Origin: Planctomycetota bacterium
GTDB lineage: Bacteria > Planctomycetota > UBA1135 > GCA-002686595
Assembly: GCA_016795205.1 (NCBI GenBank)
Contig: JAEUHZ010000037.1
Location: forward strand, 1 to 64,000
Direction: 5' to 3'
Length of the DNA stretch: 64,000 nt
In this document: one piece after another, positions 37,772 to 45,868 of the stretch
How positions within the stretch are numbered: the first letter of the stretch is position 1
Layout: every line of letters begins with the position of its first letter
Program-made: the position numbers and the translations under genes
The notes under the pieces: model-generated
What the model was told of the DNA's origin: nothing
What the model saw: only the letters and a program-made list of their open reading frames with translations
Databases searched by the model: none

Positions 37772-39211
37772 TCAGGCTCCTCCTGGACCCGTCGCAGCGG
37801 GCAAGTCCGCGCGCGCGGCCCATTCCTTCCACGAGCCGTCGTACCAGCGCGCTCGCTCCCACCCCAGGAGGTAGCGCAGCGTGAACCAGGTCTGGCTGGC
37901 TTGATGCCCCGTGCGGCAGCTCACGATCGGCGCCGAGGCGGGTTCGACGCCCAAGCCCTGGTAGGCCGCGAGCAGCTCCGCGCGTGGCTTCCAGTACAGC
38001 GCGCCGTCGACCGAGACCGTGTCGAGCGCGTACTCGCGGTTCACCGCGCCCGGGATGTGCCCGGCGCGCGCCTCCGTGGATTCCTCGCCGCGAAAGGACT
38101 TCCTCGGCCGCACGTCGACGATCGGGCTCGAACCCTGCGCGCTGGCCTGCGCGACCTCGTCGATCAGCACGGCGAGCCCCGCCGGAGCTGGCCGCGGGAC
38201 GTACTGCGCCGGCGCGCGGGGAGCTGGTGCCGTCGACAGCGCGCGCCCAGAGGCGACCCAGGCCGGCAGGCCGCCCTCGAGCAGCGCGACCCGCGTGTGC
38301 CCCACGGAAAGCAGCGCGACGAGCAAGTGCGTCGCGTCCTGCGGACGGTCTTCGGCGTAGACGACCACCGCGGTCTCGGGCGTGAGGCCCAGGTCCGCGA
38401 GCAGCCGCGCCATGTCCGGGGCCGGGAGCAGCTCGTCGGCCACGCCCGCGACCGTCGTGCGCGTGCGCCCCACGGGGACGTGCTGCGCGCCCGGCAGGCG
38501 ACCGGCGGCGAACGCCTCGGCCGAGCTGCGCGCGTCGAGCACGGCCACCGCGTCGAGCCGCGCGGCGAGCCAGCGCGGGGAGACCAGCGTCGGCTGTTCG
38601 AGGCGCTCGGGGTCGGTCGCGTAGCGCTCGTGCGCGGGCACGGAGGGCCCGTCGCCGAGCAGCGCGCGCCGTGCCGCGAGCCAGCGATAGCGCGCGTGCC
38701 GCGCCTCGTGCTCGCCCGTGACGCCACGCAACGTCGGCGGCCTGAGCTCACGCTCGCTGAGGCCCGCCAGCCCGTCCTCGAGCACGCGCACGTCCCTGCG
38801 ACCGCGGCGGGCGAACTCGGTCCAAGCCTGGGCCGGATGCGTCATCCCGTTGCTGACGAGCACCACGGTGCGCCCGTTCCAGGCGGACAGCAGCCGCTCC
38901 CCCTCGGGGCCCAGGAGCTGCGGCAGGCCCAGGTTCACGGAGCCCGCCAGGTGGAGGGCCGCGAACTCGTCGGCCGGCCTCAGGTCCACGATCCCGACCT
39001 GCGACGGGTCCTCGAGCACGAGGTCGACGAGTTCCTCCGGCGCGACGTGATCGAGGCCGGACTCGACGCGCGCCGCCCAACTCGGCGCGACCGCCCGGTC
39101 CGCTCCGGCGGCGGCGCTCTCCGTCACGGCACCGCGCAGCAGGGCGGCGACCACGACGACCAGGGCCAAGGCCACGAGCGCGCTGACTTGCTTCTCGATT
39201 CCGTCCTTCAC
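37772..39211 (-). CDS. exported triple rhodanese-domain protein
   Basis: Product of 479 residues from GTG 39211, with GGAGG 8 bases upstream and a GTGA overlap with the preceding gene. A hydrophobic N-terminal helix (SALVALALVVVVAALL) anchors or exports it. Three rhodanese-like domains follow at about 55-160, 205-325 and 345-470. Only the third has a catalytic Cys: C432 in VSCRTGHQASQ. In the first two the loop reads VSNGMTHP and YAEDRPQD, so they cannot form a persulfide. It should carry or transfer sulfane sulfur in the periplasm in this operon. Placement ahead of the repressor gene supports that. Confidence 0.9.
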   Translation of the reverse strand: MKDGIEKQVSALVALALVVVVAALLRGAVTESAAAGADRAVAPSWAARVESGLDHVAPEELVDLVLEDPSQVGIVDLRPADEFAALHLAGSVNLGLPQLLGPEGERLLSAWNGRTVVLVSNGMTHPAQAWTEFARRGRRDVRVLEDGLAGLSERELRPPTLRGVTGEHEARHARYRWLAARRALLGDGPSVPAHERYATDPERLEQPTLVSPRWLAARLDAVAVLDARSSAEAFAAGRLPGAQHVPVGRTRTTVAGVADELLPAPDMARLLADLGLTPETAVVVYAEDRPQDATHLLVALLSVGHTRVALLEGGLPAWVASGRALSTAPAPRAPAQYVPRPAPAGLAVLIDEVAQASAQGSSPIVDVRPRKSFRGEESTEARAGHIPGAVNREYALDTVSVDGALYWKPRAELLAAYQGLGVEPASAPIVSCRTGHQASQTWFTLRYLLGWERARWYDGSWKEWAARADLPAATGPGGA

Positions 39212-39798
39212 CGGAGCACCTCCATCCGCCGACGACGTTCGAGCCGGGCAATGCCGGCAAACAGTGCCAGCGCCACGACGAAGAGAGCCGTCGTGAGCAC
39301 CCCGGCCGAGATCCCCAGCAGCTCGGGCAACGTGACCACACCGCACGCTCCGAGCGCCTCGATCGGCGCCAGTGCGCCGTGGGCGAGCGCGTAGGCGAGG
39401 CTGCCGACCCCGGCCGAGAGCAGGAAGGCCAGCGCGTCGAGCTTGCCCGAGGCCGCGCCGACCAGTGCCGTGCCGGGGCACCAGCCGCCGATCACGAACC
39501 CGGCGCCGAAGATCGCGCCGCCCGCGAGCTGTGCCGCGAGGTTCGTGTCGATGCGGTGCAGCGAGGCAGGCGTCGCCACCCCGGCCGCTTCGAGCGCCCA
39601 CAGGCCGACGAGCCCCGTCACGACCGCGGTGAACATGACCTGCACGACCGCGAAGTCGCGCAGGTAGAAGATCCCGGCCAGCTTGCGCGCGCTGCCGAAG
39701 CCGGCGCGTTCCAGCCAGAACCCGAAGGAAAGCCCGATCAGGAGCGCGGCGACGAAGGCCGCGGGCGACGCCAGGAGACCGGCCTCGTAGAAGCTCAT
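39208..39798 (-). CDS. YeeE/YedE half-transporter, C-terminal type
   Basis: Product of 196 residues with about six transmembrane helices. The conserved motif is GGWCPGTALVGAASGK with Cys 107. In TsuA-type transporters, paired G-x-C motifs relay thiosulfate through the membrane; here the two halves are separate genes. I start at ATG 39798, which overlaps the previous stop as ATGA and has GGAG 8 bases upstream; a GTG 9 bases further upstream is the alternative. It ends overlapping the rhodanese start by 4 bases (GTGA). Tight coupling suggests an obligate pair with the next gene. Confidence 0.9.
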   Translation of the reverse strand: MSFYEAGLLASPAAFVAALLIGLSFGFWLERAGFGSARKLAGIFYLRDFAVVQVMFTAVVTGLVGLWALEAAGVATPASLHRIDTNLAAQLAGGAIFGAGFVIGGWCPGTALVGAASGKLDALAFLLSAGVGSLAYALAHGALAPIEALGACGVVTLPELLGISAGVLTTALFVVALALFAGIARLERRRRMEVLR

Positions 39799-40307
39799 GA
39801 CGTCCACTCCTTGCGCACCAGCGGCGCGAACGCGAAACCTGCGGCGAACATGGCCACGAGGAACACCCAGCCGCCCGGGACCCAGGCCGACATGCCGGTG
39901 AGCGCGACGCCGGAGGTGCAGCCGCCCGCCAGACGGCTCGCGAAGCCGGCCAGCAGCCCGCCCAGGAGCGCCAGGCCCAGCCGAGCGCTGGCGCCCAGGC
40001 GCGGGCCACGCTCGACCGCGATCCCGAGCCGCCCGGCCAGGGCCGCCGAGAGGAAACCGCCGGCCAGGACGCCGACAGCCATGAAGACCAGGTAGTAGGC
40101 GAGCGGCGAGCCGCCCTCGAACCAGGGTCCGGTGTAGGCGTTGTGCTCCAGGGCCTCGGGCGCCGCCGCGTGCGCGACCGCCGCGGCGCCGCGCGCGATC
40201 GCTCCGGACGCGCCGAGGCCCGTGCCGAGCACGACGAACGCGAGCAGCATCGTGAGGCCGATGCCGACCCCGGCCACGTACGGATTCCAGTAGGGCTTGC
40301 GTTCCAC
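39795..40307 (-). CDS. YeeE/YedE half-transporter, N-terminal type
   Basis: Product of 170 residues from GTG 40307 (GAGGA ribosome site 7 bases upstream). Four or five transmembrane helices; the motif GGCTSGVALTGMSA carries Cys 130. It is the complementary half to the following gene, with which it shares an ATGA overlap. Together they should move thiosulfate or a related sulfur compound across the inner membrane. It starts 13 bases after the stop of the MBL/rhodanese gene. Confidence 0.9.
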   Translation of the reverse strand: MERKPYWNPYVAGVGIGLTMLLAFVVLGTGLGASGAIARGAAAVAHAAAPEALEHNAYTGPWFEGGSPLAYYLVFMAVGVLAGGFLSAALAGRLGIAVERGPRLGASARLGLALLGGLLAGFASRLAGGCTSGVALTGMSAWVPGGWVFLVAMFAAGFAFAPLVRKEWTS

Positions 40308-40320
40308 GGCGGATTCCTCC

Positions 40321-42441
40321 TCAGCAGCCCGCCGAGCGCTTGCGCGCCGCGGGCTTTTGGGTTTCGGGGACCGGCGCCGCGGGCGGCGTCGCCGCCGCTG
40401 CGCCCGCAGCGGCAGGCAGCGCTGGCAGCGCTGCGGCCGGAGTCCCGCCCGCGCGCTCGCGCCACCAGGCTGTCGTGCCGCCGAGCAGCACGCGCACGGA
40501 GCGCCCAGGCTCGGCCTGCTGGACCAGCGCCGCGAGCGCGAAGGCCAGCGTGCCGTCGCGGTCCACGACCACTGCGCGCACACCTGCAGGCAACGCGGCG
40601 ACCTTGGCGGCCAGCGCGGCGTGCTCCACGTTCACCGCGCCCGGCAGGTGGAACTCGGCGAACTGCCAGGCCGGACGCACGTCGAAGACGGCGTGCAGCG
40701 CGGACTGGTCGGTCAGCGCGCGGGCCAGCGCGGCGACGTCCATGGGCTCGGGCAGCAACAACGCACCCGTGCTCGCCGCAGCGGCGGACGGGCCGGCGGG
40801 AGCCGGTGTGCGGGGCGCAGACGCCGGGACCGCGACCCTGTCCGCCGCAGGACCCGCGGCCGCGCCTGCGGGGTCCGGCGCGGCGCAGATCGGCGCGCTC
40901 CCGTACACCGGGTACCCCGCGTCGATCCACGCGTCCAAGCCGCCCGCGAGGCTGCCCACGCGCTCGAAGCCGGCGCGCTCGGCGAGGCCGACGGCCATCG
41001 AGCTGCGGTAGGCAGAGTTGCACACGAACACCACGGGCGCGTGGCGGTCGAGCAGGTGACCGAAGGACTCGAAGTCCGGGAGCGCGACGTGGGCGTAGTC
41101 GCCCAGTCGCAGCTCGAGCGCTTCCGCGGCGCTGCGGACGTCGACGATCATGGGCTCGTCGCCGGCCGCGATGCGCGCGGCGAGTTCGGCCGGGGTCAGC
41201 AGCTCGCTCTTGCGCTCGGCGAGGCCCGCCGCGCGCCAAGCGGCCATCCCGCCCGCGAGGTGGGCGCGCACGCGGTCGAATCCGATGCGGCGCAGGCGGA
41301 AGACCGCTTCGCGCACCTCTGCGGCGCTCCCGACGAGCACCAGGTCGGCATCGAACGGGACCACGGTTCCCGTCCAGGTGTCCAGCCGCCCGCGCAGCGC
41401 CACGTTCACGGCCCCGGCGACGTGCCCCGCGGCGTACTCGTCGGCCTCGCGCACGTCGACGATCCACGCGCCAGCGCTCTGGGCGCGCTCGACCTCCGCG
41501 GGCGTCCAGGCCGGCGGCAGATCGGCGCTCCAGTCGACGACGGGCGGACCCGCTCGGTTCAGCTCCACGTTGTGGCGGAAGTACGGCGGGGCGATCGGGA
41601 GACCCGAGACGACCCGGGCCACGAAGCGCGCGCGGCTGTCGATGCCGAGGTACGGGTTCGTCGCCCGCTCGCGCCCGATCGTCGAGACGGTCTCCGGGGA
41701 CAGGTGCGCCCCGCACAGCGAGCCGGCGCCGTGCGCGGGCAAGACCAGCGTGGCGTCCGGAAGCGCCTTCAGACGCCGGAGCGAGTCGAAGGCGTGCCCG
41801 GCGAGCAGCGCGGGCGTCGCCTCGCCGCCCACCAAGTCTGGCCGCCCGATCCCGCCGATGAACAGCGTATCGCCCGTCAGCGCGAAGGCCGGCTGCGGCT
41901 CCTTCCCCGGGACACGCACCAGGAACGTCATGGCGTCGAGCGTGTGACCCGGCGTGGCCCAGGCCTCGATCTCGAGGGCGCCGACGCGCAAGCGGTCGCC
42001 GTCGGCGAGCGGCGTGTGGGGGAAGCGCGAGTCGCTCGCGGCACTGATCAGGATCTCCGCGCCGGTGCGGTGACGCAGCTCGGTGTGACCGGCGACGAAG
42101 TCGGCGTTCGTGTGGGTCAAGAGCACCTTGCGGATCTCGAAACCCAACTCGCGCGCGTCGCGCAGGTAGTGCTCCACGTCGCGTTGCGGATCGACGACCA
42201 GCGCCTCGCCGCGCGAGCCGATCAGGTAGGTGAGCTGGGACAGACAGCCGAGCTGGTACTGGCGCAGCACGTGGTCGGGCCCGCGTTCCTCGAACGAGAC
42301 CTGCGGCGTCGATGCCTCGTCGGAATGCGTCGAGCGCTCGGCGTCCTGGGCCTCGGACGGGGCCGCCAGGGTCAGTACGCCGAGCAGGCCGAGAGCCCCT
42401 GCCGAGGGCCGGGCGAAGCGTGGGGAATGGGACGGGTGCAT
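40321..42441 (-). CDS. exported persulfide-dioxygenase-like MBL fused to three rhodanese domains
   Basis: Product of 706 residues. Signal peptide (ALGLLGVLTLAAPSEA) to about residue 31. ETHE1-like metallo-beta-lactamase domain at about 48-265, then rhodanese domains at about 305-405, 415-515 and 565-665. The predicted mononuclear iron ligands are present: H110 (LLTHT), H166 (TPGHT) and D191 (LTGDTLF). The second His of the usual H-x-H-x-D-H motif is Asn 112 and the last is Phe 115. Only the middle rhodanese has a Cys (C474 in VCNSAYRSS). A Pro/Ala tail ends in R-S-A-G-C. It probably oxidises persulfides outside the cytoplasm. ATG 42441 is fixed by GGAGG 6 bases upstream. Confidence 0.9.
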   Translation of the reverse strand: MHPSHSPRFARPSAGALGLLGVLTLAAPSEAQDAERSTHSDEASTPQVSFEERGPDHVLRQYQLGCLSQLTYLIGSRGEALVVDPQRDVEHYLRDARELGFEIRKVLLTHTNADFVAGHTELRHRTGAEILISAASDSRFPHTPLADGDRLRVGALEIEAWATPGHTLDAMTFLVRVPGKEPQPAFALTGDTLFIGGIGRPDLVGGEATPALLAGHAFDSLRRLKALPDATLVLPAHGAGSLCGAHLSPETVSTIGRERATNPYLGIDSRARFVARVVSGLPIAPPYFRHNVELNRAGPPVVDWSADLPPAWTPAEVERAQSAGAWIVDVREADEYAAGHVAGAVNVALRGRLDTWTGTVVPFDADLVLVGSAAEVREAVFRLRRIGFDRVRAHLAGGMAAWRAAGLAERKSELLTPAELAARIAAGDEPMIVDVRSAAEALELRLGDYAHVALPDFESFGHLLDRHAPVVFVCNSAYRSSMAVGLAERAGFERVGSLAGGLDAWIDAGYPVYGSAPICAAPDPAGAAAGPAADRVAVPASAPRTPAPAGPSAAAASTGALLLPEPMDVAALARALTDQSALHAVFDVRPAWQFAEFHLPGAVNVEHAALAAKVAALPAGVRAVVVDRDGTLAFALAALVQQAEPGRSVRVLLGGTTAWWRERAGGTPAAALPALPAAAGAAAATPPAAPVPETQKPAARKRSAGC

Positions 42442-42476
42442 GGATGCCTCCGGGCGGTTCGATTGTTCAGCACTCA

Positions 42477-42505
42477 ACCATACAACTCATCAGTTGAATC
42501 TTCAA
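42477..42505 (-). promoter_or_regulatory. promoter of sulfur operon with palindromic operator in spacer
   Basis: On the minus strand: TTGAAG (42500-42505), 17-base spacer (42483-42499), TATGGT (42477-42482). The transcription start should fall near 42470, about 29 bases before the ATG, with GGAGG in the leader. The spacer holds the inverted repeat CAACT-CATC-AGTTG (42483-42496). A second one, TTGAA-TC-TTCAA (42494-42505), overlaps the -35. This is the most AT-rich spot nearby and the best promoter in the window. A repressor bound there would block both hexamers; the operon's ArsR gene is the obvious candidate. Confidence 0.7.
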
Positions 42506-42577
42506 GTGCCCGGCCGACCGAGCCGGGTGCCGCAGGGTGCTTGCATCCGGCGACGGCCACGGGATGCTGCGCCGTCG

Positions 42578-44635
42578 ATGGACCCGGCCCTCGAGCTGTT
42601 CGCCGCGCACGAGCGGGAGCTGCCCGCCGTCCGCGAGTTGGCGGCGGCGCTCTCCGCCCTGGCCCGAGCGCCCGACCTGGGCGCGCGCGTCGACGGGCTC
42701 GAGCGCCTGGCGGCCTGGACTCGGGCCTCCGACGCGGGCCTGCCCTGGCCGGCCGGCGAGCCCGACCCGGCCGGTGGCGACGCGCGCTACCGGCGCCTGG
42801 GGGTGCTGGTGAGCGTGCTGGAGCGCTCACCGCCCGCGCGCGCGGCGCTGGCCGGCGCCGTGCTCGAAGCGCTGGCCGTGGGCGATGCCCTGGTCCTGTT
42901 CGCCGAAGCCGGCTTGTCCGAGCACCGCGCCGTCTTCGAGGAGGCCTTCGAGCGCCTCCAGCGCCTGCTGCTGCCCGCGCCGCGCGACGAGCACGACCTG
43001 GGGCGCCTTCTGGGCCGGCTGCTGCCCGACGAGGAGGCCGCGCAGTGGTTCGGGCGCGCGCCAGAGCCCTTGATCGGCCGGCTCGCCGCGGCGCTCCCGC
43101 TCCGCGAGACGGCGCTGGTGCGCGTCCGCGAGGCGCTGGGCGACGCGCTGCTGCTCCTGGCCTCGCGCGCGGAGTCGATCGGCCTCTCGCGCGCCCTGCG
43201 CGAGCGGCGCGAGCCGTGTCCGCTGCGTGCCTCGCCCTGGCACCACTTGCCGCGGCGCACCGAGGCGCTCGTGCTGACCTTCGACCAGGGCTCGGAGGCG
43301 CTCCGGCACGACGCGGCGGCCGCCTGGCGCGACACGCTCGCCGCCGCGCGGCGCGAGAACCGGGCGGTGCTCGACCACTTCGAGACCGCCGGCATCAGCA
43401 TCGACCTCGTGCACGCCATCGAAGCTTGCGCGCGGATGCTCGACCGCATGGAGCTCCTGGCCGGGCTGCGCCTCTCGGCCGGCGGTCCAGCGCGGATCCC
43501 CACGGTCGTGGCCGCGATCGCCGCGCTGGCGCGGGAGCGCGCGCGGTCCGACTCGCTGTTCGCCCTGGCGCGCGACACGTCGCGCCAGCTCGCCCGACGC
43601 GTGGTCGAACGCGCGGGCCAGAGCGGCGAGCACTACATCGCCTCCGGCCCGCGCGACTACGCCGTCATGTGGGCCAGCGCGGCCTGGGGCGGCGTGCTGA
43701 CCGTCGGCACCGCCGCGCTGAAGCTCGTGATCGCCAGTGCGCGCCTCGCGCCGCTTCCCGAGGGCCTGCTGGCGGGCGCCAACTACGCCGCGAGCTTCAC
43801 GCTGCTCCAAGCGACGCACGGCACGCTGGCCACCAAGCAGCCTTCGATGACCGCCGCGACGCTGGCCGGGATCCTGGAGCAGTCCGAGGGCCGGCACCGC
43901 GCCGAGGAGCTGGCCACGTTCGTGGCACGCATCGTCCGATCGCAGATCGCCGCCGCCTGCGGCAACGTGATCGCGGTCGCGATCGGCGCATACCTGTTCG
44001 ACCGCCTGTGGCTGGCCCTGCGCGGCGAGCACTTCATCGCGGCCGACAAGGCCCAGGAGGTGCTGGCGTCCATGCACCTCACGGACAGCGCCACCTGGTG
44101 GTTCGCGGCGCTGACGGGCGTGATCCTGTGGCTCTCGTCCGTGCTCGCCGGCGGGATCGAGAACTGGGCCATCTACCGGCGCATCCCGCGCGCGATCGCC
44201 GAGCACGCGCTGGGAGCGCGCCTGGGGCGACCGCGGATGCAGCGGCTCGCCGACCGGTTCGCGCGCAACCTCTCGGCCTACGCGGGCAGCATCGTGTTGG
44301 GCTTCCTCTTGGGCCTCGCGCCCGCGATCGGGCAGTTCACCGGGCTCCCGATCGACGTGCGCCACGTGACGCTCTCGACGGGGCAGGTCGCCTTCGCGGC
44401 CTCGTCGCTCGGCACGGCGCTCGATCCGCGCGTGGGCTTCGCCATGGGCGGCGTGGCGCTCATGTTCGTGCTCAACCTGGGCGTGTCGTTCGCGCTGGCG
44501 CTCAGCGTGGCGACGCGCGCGCGGGGGGTGGGGCCGGCCGAGAAGCGCGCCCTGCGCCAGGCGGTCCTGCGGCGGATCGCGCGACGCCCGCTCGAATTCG
44601 TGCTGCCCGGCCAGGACCGCGTCGCCGCCGGATGA
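42578..44635 (+). CDS. Gcr-like ('site-specific recombinase' family) membrane protein
   Basis: Product of 685 residues. The N-terminal 330 residues are soluble helices; the C-terminal half has about six transmembrane segments. The hallmark phrases NYAASFTLLQATHGTLATKQ and PSMTAATLAGIL identify the family named after the gonococcal gcr gene. That family was named for a recombination phenotype, but it has no recombinase catalytic motif and is membrane-bound, so the name should not be taken as function. It is divergent from the sulfur operon, 136 bases away. A TTGCAT/GATGCT pair with a 16-base spacer at 42541-42568 ends 9 bases before the ATG and may be its promoter. Confidence 0.82.
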   Translation: MDPALELFAAHERELPAVRELAAALSALARAPDLGARVDGLERLAAWTRASDAGLPWPAGEPDPAGGDARYRRLGVLVSVLERSPPARAALAGAVLEALAVGDALVLFAEAGLSEHRAVFEEAFERLQRLLLPAPRDEHDLGRLLGRLLPDEEAAQWFGRAPEPLIGRLAAALPLRETALVRVREALGDALLLLASRAESIGLSRALRERREPCPLRASPWHHLPRRTEALVLTFDQGSEALRHDAAAAWRDTLAAARRENRAVLDHFETAGISIDLVHAIEACARMLDRMELLAGLRLSAGGPARIPTVVAAIAALARERARSDSLFALARDTSRQLARRVVERAGQSGEHYIASGPRDYAVMWASAAWGGVLTVGTAALKLVIASARLAPLPEGLLAGANYAASFTLLQATHGTLATKQPSMTAATLAGILEQSEGRHRAEELATFVARIVRSQIAAACGNVIAVAIGAYLFDRLWLALRGEHFIAADKAQEVLASMHLTDSATWWFAALTGVILWLSSVLAGGIENWAIYRRIPRAIAEHALGARLGRPRMQRLADRFARNLSAYAGSIVLGFLLGLAPAIGQFTGLPIDVRHVTLSTGQVAFAASSLGTALDPRVGFAMGGVALMFVLNLGVSFALALSVATRARGVGPAEKRALRQAVLRRIARRPLEFVLPGQDRVAAG

Positions 44636-44675
44636 GACGGCGCGCCCCGCGCGCCCACGGCCAGTCAGGCGGCGC

Positions 44676-44704
44676 TTGACCCGCCAGCGCGGCGCGGTTC
44701 CGAT
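44676..44704 (+). promoter_or_regulatory. promoter candidate for pentaheme cytochrome
   Basis: TTGACC (44676-44681), five of six to the -35 consensus, 17-base spacer, TCCGAT (44699-44704, weak -10) ending 8 bases before the ATG at 44713. Confidence 0.35.
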
Positions 44705-44712
44705 CGCCGGCC

Positions 44713-45750
44713 ATGCGAGTCCTCGTCACCGCGGCCGCCCTGCTCCTCGCCCAAGCCGCTGCGCTCGACGCGCAGCGCAGCGCTCCGCCGCTCGCGACGC
44801 CCGCGCCCGCCGACGAGCGCGGTGCGCCGCTCGAGGGTCTGGAGCGGATCTCCTGCCAGCGCTGCCACGCCGACGTCGTGCGCGAGTGGGCCGGGACGCT
44901 CCATGGCAAGGCCTGGGTCGACGCTCCCTACCGCGAGGAGCTCGCCGACGCACGCCGGCCCGAGAGCTGCCACAACTGCCACATCCCCGAGCCGCTCCAC
45001 CTGCAGCTCGGAGCGGACGGATCGATCCCACAGCGCCCCAAGCCGCGCGACGCCACGCTGCGCGACGTGCCGCTCGAGGACGTCGACGCCCACTTCGGCG
45101 TGTCCTGCGAGTCGTGCCACCGCGGGCCGGACGGGACGATCCTGGGACCCTACGGCGCGCCGACCGACGCGCACGTCTCGGTCAAGCACGCCTCGTTCCT
45201 GCCCGAGTCGAACAGCGCCCTGTGCATCGCCTGCCACGCGACGACCGTCGGCCCGGTGATCGGGATCGCCAAGGACTTCGTCGACACGGAGCAGCACGCC
45301 CAAGGCCGCAGTTGCGTCGGCTGCCACATGGCGCCGGTCGAGCGCCCGGCCGCGTCGGAGCCGGGGAAGCCCGCGCTCCCCCCGCGCGCGGGTCGCAGCC
45401 ACGAGCTCCAGACGCCGCGCGATCCCGGCTTCCTGGCGCGCGCCTTCGAGCTCAGGCTCGAGCGGCGCGACGGCGCGCTGGTGCTGGTCGTCGTGAACGC
45501 CTGTGGGCACCGCGTGCCCGGACGGGTCGGCCGCGTGCTGACGCTGGAGGCCGAGCTCGTCGACGGGTCCGGCGCGGTCGTCGCGAGCGCCACGCACACG
45601 ATCGAGACCAAGCGCAGCCTGCCGGCGGACGGCCAGCTCGAGCTCGTGCTGCGCGGCAGCGGGGCGAGCGTCCGCGTGCGGGGAGTCCACGAGGCTCCGG
45701 CCCTCCCCGACGCGGTCGTGTTCTTGGAGCGCGTGCTGGCGCTGCCCTGA
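44713..45750 (+). CDS. periplasmic pentaheme c-type cytochrome
   Basis: Product of 345 residues. A Sec signal (TAAALLLAQAAALDAQ) precedes five CxxCH heme sites: C48, C86, C132, C171 and C201. All lie within 160 residues, as in the cytochrome c554-type multiheme group. The C-terminal 110 residues have no heme and form a beta-rich domain (FELRLERRDGALVLVVVNAC). It should shuttle electrons in the periplasm; the partner is unknown. The vWA protein gene follows 118 bases later and the complex I operon is near, but no direct link can be shown. Confidence 0.88.
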   Translation: MRVLVTAAALLLAQAAALDAQRSAPPLATPAPADERGAPLEGLERISCQRCHADVVREWAGTLHGKAWVDAPYREELADARRPESCHNCHIPEPLHLQLGADGSIPQRPKPRDATLRDVPLEDVDAHFGVSCESCHRGPDGTILGPYGAPTDAHVSVKHASFLPESNSALCIACHATTVGPVIGIAKDFVDTEQHAQGRSCVGCHMAPVERPAASEPGKPALPPRAGRSHELQTPRDPGFLARAFELRLERRDGALVLVVVNACGHRVPGRVGRVLTLEAELVDGSGAVVASATHTIETKRSLPADGQLELVLRGSGASVRVRGVHEAPALPDAVVFLERVLALP

Positions 45751-45868
45751 CGGCCGGCGCTGACCGCGCGGCCCAGGTCGCGCACGCCGGTCCAACACGG
45801 CGAGCGCCCGGCTACGCATCCCCGACCGGCGCGTGCGGCACGGCGCAACCGAGCACAGCGGCCGCGGT

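Noticed and set aside
37772..41716. A single 1,314-codon minus-strand frame covering the sulfur genes
   Set aside because: Only its last 479 codons are the rhodanese gene. The upstream part crosses the two YeeE/YedE genes and the MBL gene in wrong frames.
42578..44635. Site-specific recombinase as a sign of a mobile element
   Set aside because: The family label is historical. The protein is a membrane protein without tyrosine or serine recombinase residues, and no att sites or repeats flank it.
40297..44679. A 1,460-codon open frame on the plus strand
   Set aside because: It runs antisense to the sulfur genes and out of frame through the Gcr-like gene. Its composition is Arg/Gly/Ala-rich and shows no family motif, as expected for GC-rich shadow frames.
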